From positions 186,001 to 250,000 of the forward strand of contig JAAVVG010000001.1 in NCBI GenBank assembly GCA_012976225.1: DNA of 64,000 nucleotides, given 5' to 3'. Position numbers and translations under genes: made by a program. The DNA comes from Golubevia sp. BC0850 (Eukaryota > Basidiomycota > Exobasidiomycetes > Golubeviales > Golubeviaceae). Below, piece by piece: positions 11,891-22,772 of the stretch (the stretch's first letter is position 1; every line of letters starts with the position of its first letter). The notes beneath the pieces are model-generated. The model was not told the DNA's origin, ran no database searches, and was given only the letters and a program-made list of their open reading frames with translations.

Positions 11891-14420
11891 ATGGAATGGC
11901 CTCAAGCTCAAGCTGTTACCTCTACCAACTCTAGAAGTCGATTCTTTCCGCCTCCTTTCCGAATCGATTCCTCTTTCAACTTAGAACTTGAACAAGAGCA
12001 AGAATACGATAACTGCAATCAGATTCCATACCATCAGCAGCAACTTTACCCTCAGGATTATCCACAACAACGTTCAAGTCCAATCAGTCAGGTGAGATGA
12101 GAACCACCCCAATCTCCATCCAATCTCCCATCTTATTACTATCTCTCGATTCAAAGCTAACTTTCGTTTCACTCTCATTTCATTTCAGTCACCATCATCA
12201 ACCCCCACCACCTCTCGATTCAACTTGAAACCACCTCTCCGAAAGAAACCGCGACTTCAATTCTCAGATCAATTGCCAACTCCAATCCTACCCAGATACA
12301 ACAAAGACGGAACAGAGAACTTTGATTGGTCAAGGTTACAGTCTTCTTTGAAGTTGAAGAGCAAGTGGGAGTCTATCTACAATAGGTTCAAGGATGCTCA
12401 TCTAGTTAGACAGGATGAGATTTGGTTAGGTAGGAGACGTGGAAGTCAAGATGATGATGATGAGAGTGAGGAGGATGAAAGTAATGAGGTTGTGGAAGGA
12501 AATGGGAAGAAGGATAAAAAGGGGAGAGGAAAGGGAAAAGGGAAGAGACTTGAAAGGAAAGATGAAGAGATGAGGATCATCAGAGATAGAGGAACTTTGA
12601 GAGGCATCTCTGGACAGATTCAATTTGGAGATTTCATTAAATTAGAAGAGGAAGAAGTAGAATCTAATGAAGAGGAGTCAACTGATCAAGAGCTTCAAAA
12701 TGGAGGGTCTAAATTCAATCCAAGCTATTCTGATGATCACGAGCTTCCAATGGATTCAGATGAAGATGAATTAGGTCAAGACAACTTTTTATTGGATCAG
12801 TATACTGAGTTCAATCCGATAAATCAAGTGGCAACTCATCAAGAGGGGATCAGATTCGGATTTCAAGAGCAAGAAGAAGACGAACAAGAATCTCTTGAAA
12901 AGGCTATGAGATTAAACCCTGATTTGAGAGAGTTCTTAGAGGAAGAAAGGAAAAGGAGAGAGATTTTAGGGTTGGATTCAGATGGAGATGATGAAGATGA
13001 GCTGGAAAGTGAAGAAGAGGTGATTGATTTTGGTGATCCGGAGTGGGAAACTGGAGGGAGTGGAAGTAGAAAGAGGAATGGGGAAGATTTAGAAAGTGAG
13101 GAGGAAGATAAGGATGAAGAGAATGATCTTGAAGATGAGAATCAGGTTAATGAGAGGGGAGTTCAAGGTGAGAGAGTTAGAGCTTTAAGTTATGATTCTG
13201 ATTCAGAAGATGAATTGGATGTTTTGGTAGATGATGATCGAGATGAATCATCGAGAAGTGCTACTCAACCTCGATTCAAGTCAACAACTTTGAAATCCAA
13301 GACCAACTCTCACCTCAATTCTAATGATTTAAATCCAAGCCGATCTAGATCCAAGTCCAATCCTCCATCTTCTTATTCAATCCCCTCAAACCCATCTCAA
13401 TACGATTATCTCCCACCTGAATGGTTAGAGAAAAGAAGCAACGTTCAAGACCTACTAGACTCAGATTCTTTGAATGGTAGCATGATTCCCTTTGATGAAA
13501 CGGAAATCCCAGGACTGAAGGAACTTTTAGACTCAAAGGATTTGACGCCTGCTTGGATGCAAGGTCGAAGAGCGGAAGTCGGTTCAAAAGAGAAATCATC
13601 ATCATCTTCAACACAACAAACCTTCCGAACGAATTCCACTCCCACTCTCAGATCCACTCCTTCAACTTCAACTCTTCACATACCATCTCCTTTAACTTCA
13701 AGACAGAAAGAGAAAATGAAAGATATCGAACCTACCAATTTGGGAGAAGTTCCTAAGCAAATTTTAGATAGAATCAAAAGCGGAAATGGAAGGTCAAAAG
13801 TGAAAGTAGCTGGGATTGAAAAAGGGAAGAGTAAAAAGATTCATGGGATTGAATTCCCTCTTTCACCTCCAAGAAGTCATAGTCCACATTCAGATAGATT
13901 AGATAGATCTTCTTCTTTAGAAATGAAATATCAACCTATTACTTCTTCTTCAACTTCAAAGTCTAACAAATCTGAAAAGACAACTCCATCGGTTTCTAGA
14001 TCTAAGGTTTCTCCTTCTAATTCTTCTCTTAGGAAATTGATTGGGACGCCAATTTCCAATTCTTATAAGCCTTCCTCGATCAATTCCAATCGGATATTTA
14101 ATGATAAAGTTTCATCTACTTCTAAGAAATCTTCTAACATGATCTCACCTCCTGGAACTCCAACTAGATCTTCAAGCACCGTCAAATCTTCTAAGCTTCC
14201 TTCAAGTAGTGGAAGTGGTAGTAATCGAAGTTTGAAGAGGAAACGTATCATGAATCTCTTTGGAAATGATGACTTTCAAGATGATGAAGAGGAGGAAGGG
14301 GGAGGAGTTGGGAAATCAAGTTCTAATGTCATGGGTTCTTCTCCTTGTGGATCGCAGCATGGAATCGGTAAATGTCAGAAGGCTTTTTGTTTTAGTTGTT
14401 TGTCGGTTGGAGAGGAATGA
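11891..14420 (+). CDS. Long acidic protein; candidate Scm3/HJURP-type centromeric histone chaperone
   Basis: Two exons, 11891-12091 and 12189-14420, separated by a GTGAGA..CAG intron, encode 810 aa. Just after an unstructured N-terminus comes FDWSRLQSSLKLKSKWESIY followed by RFKDAHLVRQDEIWLGRRRG, then later IIRDRGTLRG and QFGDF. This order (a K-W-x-x-I helix, D-E-I, then a D-R/N-G-x-L-R motif) resembles the Scm3/HJURP core that binds CENP-A/H4. Very acidic stretches, Ser-rich linkers and a C-terminal Cys/His cluster (CGSQHGIGKCQKAFCFSC) follow. Fungal Scm3 proteins are known to carry variable C-terminal zinc-binding motifs. The gene call is strong. The Scm3 identity is an inference from a short divergent motif; an unrelated nuclear acidic protein is the alternative. 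Confidence 0.75.
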
Positions 14421-14723
14421 GAGAGAACTTTTTTAAGAACCCGGGGGGGGGGGTTTCAAATGAAAACCAATGTATTTGTATGTTATGGCCGAGTTCTGTG
14501 AGCTATTCTCCAGTAGAATTGCCTTGAATTGCCTGCTGAGGGATTGAGTGCTGGACATCTTGAAAAGTTTGAAGCAGGATTTTCCTGTCTTGTTGGTCGA
14601 TAAAGGAAACTCTACCTCTCACCCCACATGTCTCACAGTTAAGTCTCATGAAAACAGCGCTCTCAAGCCTTGTTTGAGAATGGAATTCGAAGAATCTACA
14701 GTCTATTTGTCGACGAAAGAAAA
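14421..14723. other. Convergent 3' region with an 11-G run
   Basis: About 300 nt between two genes that point at each other. It contains a run of 11 G at 14443-14453 shortly after the stop codon of the upstream gene, and otherwise looks like 3' UTR sequence. Confidence 0.6.
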
Positions 14724-15578
14724 TTAGGCAGAGCGAGAACGGACAACTGGATCAACCTCCTCCATCGTAACCTCGTCAAAGTACCAATAATCTGGTCTCC
14801 CAAGGCCAGCCATTGCTGCCAAAGCTCCACCAGCGAAATCGACTGTGCATCTAAAAGTTCTGATTGGATCTTTACGTTGGTCTAATGGAACGATCACCCT
14901 GATGATGTCTTGTTTTGGGTCAGACTCAGAATGGTTATAATCTCCTAAAAGTATAAAAGCATAAGTATTAGCAGTCTTGATTAAACTTTGGTTTTCATTA
15001 AGGTTTCTAATCCATTCTTGTTCCCAATCCACCTCTTGCCAATTTTCTCTTCCTTGAACGAATTCTTTAAAGATGAGATTTGAAGGCTCTTCCATAATTG
15101 AAGTTTCACATTCTTGAAACGCCCTTTTAAAACGATCGAGATCTGCATTTGCAGAGGCTTGAAAGACCCAAATGTCCACTTCCACTTTTCCTTGGGCAAG
15201 TTCAATTTTAAGATCTTGAGGATTTGAAAGGATTGGAGTTTGAAAGAGACCTCTTTGTTTGAAAGCTTTGACTTGCTCTTCCGTCAGACTTGAAACTTCT
15301 ACAAGTCCAAAAAATCCTTTGCATCGGTCTGGAGAGTCCACCCCGATGTACGAATCCACAGTGACGCTGAAAGGAAGATGAGCTGGCGCGAGACATGCTT
15401 TCCACCCAAATTCCCTTAGTTCGGAGACCTCGATTCGAGAACCAATCGCTGGAAGTTCCTCCTCTTCGTCATATCCATCAAAAAGAATCAGGTGTTGAGA
15501 GCTCGTCATTATACTGTTTGAGAGGGAAGTAATTGGTGAGTTGGGACGAACGAGACTTGACCGCTTCACCCTATGCAA
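14724..15578 (-). CDS. Uncharacterised protein, 284 aa, single exon
   Basis: Intact single-exon frame. The sequence looks globular: HLILFDGYDEEEELPAIGSR, GWKACLAPAHLPFSVTVDSY, QGKVEVDIWVFQASANADLD, IIRVIVPLDQRKDPIRTFRC and GRPDYWYFDEVTMEEVD. I do not recognise a family. The first 23 residues are basic and Ser-rich; Met24 (at 15509) begins the well-ordered part and may be the true start. No membrane segment. Confidence 0.68.
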   Translation of the reverse strand: MHRVKRSSLVRPNSPITSLSNSIMTSSQHLILFDGYDEEEELPAIGSRIEVSELREFGWKACLAPAHLPFSVTVDSYIGVDSPDRCKGFFGLVEVSSLTEEQVKAFKQRGLFQTPILSNPQDLKIELAQGKVEVDIWVFQASANADLDRFKRAFQECETSIMEEPSNLIFKEFVQGRENWQEVDWEQEWIRNLNENQSLIKTANTYAFILLGDYNHSESDPKQDIIRVIVPLDQRKDPIRTFRCTVDFAGGALAAMAGLGRPDYWYFDEVTMEEVDPVVRSRSA

Positions 15579-15712
15579 TTAACTAACCGTCCGTTGTGGA
15601 AAAGCTGAAGAATCTCTGCTATGGACAAAAGTCTGATTGACTTGAAGAGAAAATTCGTTGTGTTGGTTGGGAGAGAAGTCAAAAGGTCATTTTTAGCGTG
15701 AGAGAAGCCACG

Positions 15713-15741
15713 CCCCACGAGGACCAACTGCCCTCGTGGGG
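15713..15741. repeat. Perfect 10-bp inverted repeat (hairpin)
   Basis: CCCCACGAGG (15713-15722) and its exact complement CCTCGTGGGG (15732-15741) flank a 9-nt spacer. It lies between the start of the 14.7-15.6 kb gene and the downstream end of an F-box pseudogene. It could be a dyad protein-binding site in the promoter of the former or a transcript hairpin; nothing decides. Confidence 0.6.
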
Positions 15742-15769
15742 AACTTCTTAAAAGACCTCTTAGACGGTC

Positions 15770-17114
15770 AAAACTCTCTCAATGGTTCTGTCCACGATTC
15801 CTAATGTCCAAATCTTGGAGGTTTGGACACTGAACAATTGAGAAGGGTCCTAGGAGTTGAGTATCAGTTGATTCCAGTATTAGACTTTTCAGATTTGGGA
15901 ACACTTTAGATGTACCATGATTGAAGGATTGAATCTCTTCTCCCTCCACTTTCAGGAATGACAAGCTTAAATTTACCAAAGTTTCACTGTATTTGAGTAA
16001 GACGGAGGAAAGTTGACCAGCAGAGATGAAGGAAGTGGTCCCGTTGCGTGGGTCGTTGCCTGCGTCGTACAGTTTTAGGTCTTCAAGATCTTGACCGATC
16101 CAAGTTAGAAGATCAAACCATGGAATCACATAAGCTGAGGAAGTCAGTTGAAATTTCTTCAGGCTTGCTGGTCTTTTGATTTATCTCTTCGGTAACCTCA
16201 GTCGTAATAATTCTTCCCCGACTTCTTCCATCGTCCCAAACCTTAGGCTCAACGTCATGGATGTAAGATTTGGGCAACTGATGGCAAAATTCCAAACCAA
16301 ATTTCCCCGACTCTCCTGGAAGCATAAACCACTTCCCTCAGAGTCATTTTAGAGATTGAGAGTTGCTCTATAATCTGCAAGTTCCACCCCCAGAGATTAC
16401 CATCAGTTCCAATCTTGATGACTTTTAAACTTGTCTTTACGAATTGATTGATAGCTTTGAAGAGCTCAACCAAATCAGCAGAGTCCTCATCTCCCGACTC
16501 GATGGCCTCAGGAATGAAGTCGAGGTTTTTTGAACCAGGTAGGTCGTTCCCGGTGATCACCACCAGAGACACTGGCAATCTGATCTTGATTGAGCATGAA
16601 TTTGGAAACGTTTGCAGTCGCTTCATAAGATGTAGAGCAAATCCTAGGAAGAAATCTCTTCGTCGATCAACGAAGCCATGAAGGAAACCTCTTTGAGTGA
16701 GCTTGCTGAGTTCTTTTAAATGTCCACGAAGAAATCTATTCCTGAAAATCTGTCCTGGTCTTCCTCATGATGGAATTCGTGAGAGAAATGAGAGATGTCA
16801 AAGGAAGCTTTTAAGAGCCTATGCTGTGAGAGGGAGGATAATCTGTTGAAGTTGTGAAGAATACGATAAATCTGAATAGTGTAACCTGAACTGGTTAGAT
16901 CCACCTATGAATGAAGTGTAGGAGTTGATGTGATTAAAGTTCTCCAAGAATTGCAGACGGCCATAGAGCGAGCGATTCCGATTGGATTGAGAGAACAGAG
17001 CAGCTGGCAAAACATCTCTGGAGGTAGAACGTCGATGGGATCTTTTCTTGGAGGGATGGGCTCAAGGAAAGTCAGTATGGTTGATTCCCTTGAAGCATCG
17101 CCAATCTGAGCCAT
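15770..17114 (-). pseudogene. Decayed F-box/leucine-rich repeat gene, copy 1
   Basis: Starts at the ATG read from 17114. The F-box is clear: PIDVLPPEMFCQLLCSLNPI then GIARSMAVCNSWRTL. After TPTLHS the frame meets a TAG with no GT donor available nearby, yet homology continues in the same frame (QIYRILHNFNRLSSLS). The frame then shifts near 16750, with HGFVDRRRDFFLGFALHLMK and the LRR-like segment TSLKVIKI. It shifts again near 16290 before the last LRR block (WIGQDLEDLKLYDAG, SETLVNLSLSFLKVEGEEIQ). One nonsense codon plus at least two frameshifts make it a pseudogene. It is closely related at the nucleotide level to the plus-strand copy at 62832. Intron models using GT-AG sites did not restore one frame. 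Confidence 0.72.
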
Positions 17115-17470
17115 ACGTGAGTTTGTACTGTTGATGGAGGTGAGAAGAAGAAATTATAGCATCAGGAATTCTTCTTCGGGTCCTATACTAATAACCAGCC
17201 TCAGCTTTCTTTCATCGGCTACTCTTCCTGCTTCAGTCCTGCATCTCACACTCCGTACACACATTACATTTCGTTGGGCTGTTGACTCGAGGACCCAGAG
17301 GCTTCTTTCAGCTCGTGTGAAGCGCTCAAAGGTGACTCATCAGTCTCACACGGGTGGGCTGGAATAGCATAATCATCTCCAGATGTGAGCATATATTTTG
17401 GCCATGTGAATGCAGTTTTGGTTGTAGCGGGAAGAAAAAGTATACATGAGGAATGAAGGAAACGAAAGAA
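17115..17470. other. Intergenic between F-box pseudogene and RPL3 3' end
   Basis: 356 nt. It holds the old upstream region of the F-box pseudogene and the 3' flank of the ribosomal protein gene. No further feature seen. Confidence 0.55.
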
Positions 17471-19458
17471 TTAGGCGTTTGGAAGAACCTTGACCTTGCG
17501 GACACCTTCGAAGGCATCTCTCTCGGCACCGGTCTGGTAGATACCGTGTCCGAACTTGGAGGAAGTATCGATGAACTTGAGGTTGACTTGTTCAAGATCA
17601 CGACGACTCTTGGGTACAGTCATGCTCTTACGGAGAGTGAGGACTCTCTTCTTGACTCCTGGACAAGATCCCTTGATCATGACGAAGTCCTGGTTGACGA
17701 GACCGTCTGTTGGAGTATAAAGGAGGAGAGTGGGATTAACAGAGAAGAAACAAAAAGGAGATAGACGTAGGGTCAGATTTCATAAGATCTCTAAAAATCC
17801 GTCTGCTGCAGCTCGCCAACTCCTCATCTCTACAGAAACTCACAGTGAGGGAATCCTCCCATTGGAGTGATAGCCTTCTCAGTTAGATCAGTCTCGGTGG
17901 CAGCACTGTTCTTCTCAGATCCATTTCCGATACGGTAGACCTTCTTGTTGACCTCAGTACGGTGATGGTAACCGTCTTGACCAGCACGAGGAACTGTGTA
18001 CATGACGTTAGCTGGATGCCAAGCTCCGATACAGGCGATCTAGAGGAGTGAGGAAGGGACGAGGAGAGGAGAAGATTAGATTCCAAATTCTTCTCTCAGC
18101 AGAGATTGTTCAACCATTCGACTTCTCCGTCCTGCTCTCTTCCGTCGATTCCATTTTCGTCAAGCTCCGACGTCTCATCTGTTCCCTTCTCCTCAATTCC
18201 ATTCCACTCCTATCCAACTTCAACGAGAACTCACCTTACGTAGACCTTTGTGGGTCTTACGAGGAAGCTTCTTGGTACCCCAACGAGCGGTAACACCCTC
18301 GTATCCGTGACCCTTAGTAACTCCGATGATGTCAATGTTCTCGTTTTGAGTGAAAACAGATGAAGCATCGAAAGTCTTTTCGAAGTTGCTCTTAGCGAAG
18401 TCGACCTTCTCAGAGACGGATCCACCATTGACTTGGATTTCCATCAAGTGAGCCTTCTTTTGCTTGAGACCAGTCTTCCTAATTTGAGTGTGAGCTAGGA
18501 CTCTGACTACGGTACAGTACTTTCTGATACGTTCGAGTTCACGGGAGATGGAGGCTCCACTGTTCTCGGAGTGCTTCTTAGCGTACTTGGTGAAAGCCTT
18601 CTTCTTGGAGCGGTACCAGTTCTTGTAGAATCTACGCTTGACCTCATCGGAGAGATGTTCAGCCCAGACGGTAGTTAATGAACGGAGTCCACGAGGAGTT
18701 TCGACGTATCCGACAACACCAACGACGACCATTGGAGGAGTCTCGATGATGGAGACAGCTTCGACGACCTCACGCTTGTGCATCTTGGAACCTGGACGGT
18801 CGAGATCACGAACAATGTGAGTCATACCAGCCTTGTATCCGAGCATGGCAGTTAGGTGGACTGGCTTCTTTGGGTCATCCTTTGGGAAGCTGGGGGAGGG
18901 AAGGTCGGGTGGTGTTGGTTAGAAGAGGAAGCTTGGACCAAGCAATACTTCCATCGTCCAAAATGCTCACGATTTCGCCTTACCACGATGTCTAGCAGCA
19001 CGCTTACGGGGCAAGAACCCGGTGTGACCGTGTCTTGGATGCTCAAACTAGAGGAAGGGAGAGGAAGAGAGGGGGTGGGTGGTGTGAGCTCTTGAGGTCC
19101 TTCGAATTCGACCTGGTGTGCCTCAACTTGCTGCCTGAATCTTGCAAATTCTTTCTGTTCGTTCATGAGTCATGAATTGGTGGAATTTGCATCTTGAAGG
19201 TTGAGTAGAGGATTGGATGGTTCTCTTGCTGAAAACTGCAAATCTTCTTCCTGCCTCTTGCTGCCCTCCTTCCGACGTTTCCTCTCCCTTCCGACTACAA
19301 TCCAAACCATTCAGACTCCTATTTCGTTCACGTCTGATCAATCCCTGATGCTGTTTGAAGACAGCGAGCTCTCGATCCTTCTCTCCAGAGCCTTCTCCGA
19401 ATTTCCAAAATTCTGCCTTCCTGCCTGCCTGCGAGTTGCTCACCTTACAATGAGACAT
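17471..19458 (-). CDS. RPL3: 60S ribosomal protein uL3
   Basis: uL3 is a core protein of the large ribosomal subunit near the peptidyl transferase centre. Five exons: 19444-19458, 18971-19047, 18235-18889, 17844-18039 and 17471-17706. They sum to 1179 nt (392 aa), the usual length. Hallmarks are [79 protein letters not shown] and [20 protein letters not shown]. The histidine modified in other eukaryotes should lie in the GAWHPANV region (family knowledge). Exon 1 is only 15 nt and encodes MSHCK, where most species have Arg at residue 4. Intron 1 is about 400 nt, as is common in ribosomal protein genes. I looked for a box C/D snoRNA in the introns and saw none. Confidence 0.97.
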
Positions 19459-19704
19459 ATCTGATAAAGCGTTAACGAGAGTGAATGAGATCAGTAAGTC
19501 GCTGCAATTTTCGAGTTGAGTTGAAAAGTTTAGACCAACCTGAGTTTGTGACTGCAGAAAGAAGATTTTCAATTGGAAGAAGAGAATGAAGGCAAGAGAC
19601 GGAATCCCGCATACGACGGAGCACTTTGAGCATCGCCATAACTTCAACGTATTGGCCATCGCTTCCAAATCTCTTCCTGCTCCTCTCTTAACTATCCTAC
19701 AGAG

Positions 19705-20823
19705 ATGTATTGCCTAGTGAGTGAGCTTACATCTAAAGTAACGCAGAAGCAGCTGCTGATCTTTTCTTCCTTCTCACTTCTTCTCAGCGGTGGTGGATCG
19801 TCCTTTTCCTGTTGCCGTTCCCCAGCGCACCTCCAGCCTTTCTGATTCTCTTTCTGATCAGCTACGCTTATGCAACCAAGCCTTGGTGAGTATCGATCAA
19901 TCTCTCAAGAGCAGCCAGTGGTGGAATCTTAGTAGCTGACGCCTTTCTCCGTTTTCTTCTTCAACAGCGTTTACTGCTCTGGAATCCTGATCGCCCTCTT
20001 CACCTCCTCCTGCTACTGGTACTCCGGATCACCTACTTCTGAGCAGTACTATGGAGTTGATCCGATCGACTCACTCTCTCCAAGCAGCACCACGCCAGGA
20101 GTTGGACCAGTCGAAGAAGCAAAAATCCACCTCGCAAACCTTCAAGCCAGCAGAGAAGGTTCGATTCAGTCTACCGTCTCAGCCGACTCTGCTGTCGGCA
20201 AGGAAACCTCTTCGATTTCAGTTGGAACCACGGAGCCGACCAGAGAGTGGTGGAAACTCGGTGGTAAACCTCAAGATTCGGACTTCAGTTCTTCCTCGTC
20301 TTCTACCTCTTCTCAGCCTCAAATCACCTCTCCAGAGTATAAGGGCAACAAGAAGTTAAGCACGACAGATGAAGGAGGAATATTCAAACAGTGGAAACAG
20401 GATGTACAAGATAAACAGCCGAAGTACTTCTCTCTTTCTTCTTTGCCCTCTACTCCCCCCTCTTCAACCCCATTTCCGTCTCTAGCCGATCATCAACAGA
20501 ACAATCAAAGTTTCAAGAAGAATTTCAGAGGACTACTCAGACCGAATTGGTGTTGGTTAGATCTTAGAGGGACTGGAACTGGGACGGGTTGGTGGGAACC
20601 TCTCAAGAGACCGGGATGTGAATCAAGACAGACAGCTGCCAAAGAGAAATCAGATTTGCAGAGATCAAAAAATTCTCAAGACAAGGGAGAGATCAAAACA
20701 GCTTCCAGTGCATCAAGGTCTTCTCTGAAAGCTTGGTACGACTCCATTCCTTCAAGAGTGTTTCTAGGTGTCCCTAATTCAGGCGTGGGGATTTACTTGG
20801 ACCTTAACATTTCTGGGAGGTAA
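19705..20823 (+). CDS. Small membrane protein of unknown function with N-terminal hydrophobic segments
   Basis: Three exons: 19705-19716 (12 nt, MYCL), 19788-19885 and 19968-20823, summing to 966 nt (321 aa). Exon 2 is almost entirely hydrophobic (WWIVLFLLPFPSAPPAFLIL then FLISYAYATKP). A second hydrophobic stretch, VYCSGILIALFTSSCYW, follows across the splice. These could be two membrane helices or a hairpin. The rest is Ser/Thr/Pro-rich and soluble, with the aromatic patches NWCWLDLRGTGTGTGWW and AWYDSIPSRVFLGVPNSGVG near the end. Family not recognised. It is divergent with RPL3, 246 nt apart, so the two may share a promoter region. Confidence 0.68.
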
Positions 20824-21064
20824 TCTTGAATTTGCTAGATGAACCTTAGGGAGCAAGTAGTTCACTCTCCTCATTAATCAATTCTTACCATCTTTGTATT
20901 TTGTACCGACTCTCGAAATCGTCAACGACGAAATGCACTCAATGAACCTTGAAAGATCTTCGAAGGTAATTTGGACAACTTCAAAAGATCTGCTCAGCCC
21001 TCAGAGCACATGGTTGAGACGTTGAGAGGCGAGGTCGTCGCGAAGAGAAGGCGAGAAGGCTATG

Positions 21065-21076
21065 TACTGTACAGTA
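21065..21076. promoter_or_regulatory. 12-bp perfect palindrome, possible factor site
   Basis: TACTGTACAGTA reads the same on both strands. The 11-mer CTGTACAGTAT within and beside it recurs at 21248-21258. Both sit upstream of the gene starting at 21522 (about 450 and 265 nt). A paired dyad in a promoter suggests a dimeric regulator site, but this is inference only. Confidence 0.35.
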
Positions 21077-21247
21077 TAAGGCTATGCTCGTACGGGGAAA
21101 GACTAACTCTCATCCTTCTTCATCTAATTTCTACAATCTCTCTCTTATTTTGATAATCCAAGGCTTGAAGATTTGCTTAGCAGGGAGACGCTGACGGAGA
21201 CTGACTGACTCCTTTCGACTGAAAATCTCTCGCCCGTGTAACGTTTG

Positions 21248-21258
21248 CTGTACAGTAT
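21248..21258. promoter_or_regulatory. Second copy of CTGTACAGTAT
   Basis: Exact repeat of the 11-mer at 21067-21077, in the same orientation, containing the palindrome CTGTACAG. See the 21065 entry. Confidence 0.33.
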
Positions 21259-21521
21259 GTGACTCGCACCTCGCAATGAAGGAGTCACCTTCTCGTAGAG
21301 GATCTCGGCGAGAGAAGAAGAAACGACGGAGCTTATACATAGATCTTTGCATGAATCAAATGCGCAGTGGCATTTCGACGGACCCGATTTCGGCGTTGCA
21401 TGAGATGATGAGTCCTTATGGCCTTATCCCCATGATTCTGTTTAAAAGAACGGATTCTCAAGCAAATCTCTTCTTGCTTTCCTCCCTTAACTTTTCTTGC
21501 GCAGTCATTCCAATCATCAAC

Positions 21522-22588
21522 ATGTCGTACATTCTTCCTCTGCCAAGTAACAATAGGTGAGTCCTCCGACGGTTCAAGAGAAACTGCGGTGCGCAATCCT
21601 CCTTTGGGTCTGTTCTCCTCCAAAGCATATATATTGACTTCTTTCTGTGCTTTCATCCTTTCTGGTTACAAGTCAATTTCCTATCTCAAGCGATTCTACC
21701 CCAGCCTATCGTCGCTCAGGGAAACTTCAACTCAAATCCAAGATCCCAATGCAGATTCAAGCGCAGGAAAAATCTCTCGCTTTTCAGGCGCTCCAAGCTG
21801 GAATACCACTAGAGTCACTATTGGCATTTCCAATCGACTGGGGAAACTACATAGAGAGTCAGAAGAAGGCAAGATCAATTCAAATCAAAGACGAAAATCT
21901 ACCGCATGACTATGCTGCCTCGACTTCTACCAAACCTTACTCCTCCTCAGACGGAAGGTACAAGAAGCCAAGAGTTCACAGAGAGTCAGCTGAAAATGGA
22001 AAAGGAAAAGGAAAGGGAAAGGAGATGGAGAGTTCTGGAAGGAGATCTTGGTCCAACGGATCAGCCCCTTATTCTTGGCCACCTCCTTCTTCCAGAGGAA
22101 ACATCTCAATTCATTCAAATTCACCAACCTTGACCAGAGATCCAAGTCAAGATAGTCTTCAATCTACCTCCAGTTCAAATTTCACATCATCGTCAACTCC
22201 ATCGTTCAGTCAAGACGAAGAAATGTCAGACCTCTCATCACTACCAACCTCACTTCAACCTAGTCCCACTTTCGAACTTCCAGATCTAGTAAATGAAAAC
22301 TCCTTTGAAGATCAATTCCAACGTAGTAGAACTCCTTTTACTCTTCCAGCCACTCCACCTGATTCTTCTTCCCATTATACTCTTTCCCCTTTTTTCGACT
22401 CAGATCTTGATTCATGTTTCCAAATCCCACCAACCCCAAACCTTCCAAAATTAGACTTGGCGATGGAGAACAGTATCTCTTGCTATCCAATCGCTCTCGT
22501 CAACCGTAATCAAACTCTGGTTCCACCTGTAGACAAAGATGAAAGACTTTCATCTCCTTGGGATTCAATTCTGTTCAGTTCTATTTGA
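21522..22588 (+). CDS. Ser/Pro-rich protein of unknown function, 316 aa
   Basis: Two exons, 21522-21556 and 21673-22588, join in frame over a GTGAGT intron (951 nt in all). The N-terminus MSYILPLPSNNSQFPISSDS is followed by a short conserved-looking segment, KSLAFQALQAGIPLESLLAF then PIDWGNYI. After that the protein is Ser/Pro/Thr-rich and disordered, with a basic patch (GKGKGKGKEMESSGRRSW) that may act in nuclear localisation. No known domain recognised. It could be a fungal regulatory protein; I have no firm evidence. Confidence 0.62.
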
Positions 22589-22772
22589 TCATCCTTTTCT
22601 CATTTCTGTGTAAATAACTTCCTTCAGTGTATCACTAGTACCTCATATCACCTCTGAATTCATTCTCAAAGTTATTCATCATACTTCATTCCTTCTAAAG
22701 CTTCAGTGAAGACTGAATTTCCGATCGAATGTTTAAAATTACAAATGTTTTCTTATCGACTGAAGCTGTGAT

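Larger units (their letters stand above)
20824..21521. other. Intergenic, upstream of the 21.5 kb gene
   Basis: About 700 nt with no supported gene. It contains two copies of CTGTACAGTAT, listed separately, and should hold the promoter of the next gene. Confidence 0.55.

Noticed and set aside
19050-19443. snoRNA in the long first intron of RPL3
   Set aside because: I looked for C/D boxes (TGATGA..CTGA) in the right order and spacing and found none that pair.
19123-19668. 181-codon minus-strand frame across the RPL3 start
   Set aside because: It overlaps exon 1 and intron 1 of RPL3 in the same or other frames and has no protein-like conservation; the spliced RPL3 model explains the region.
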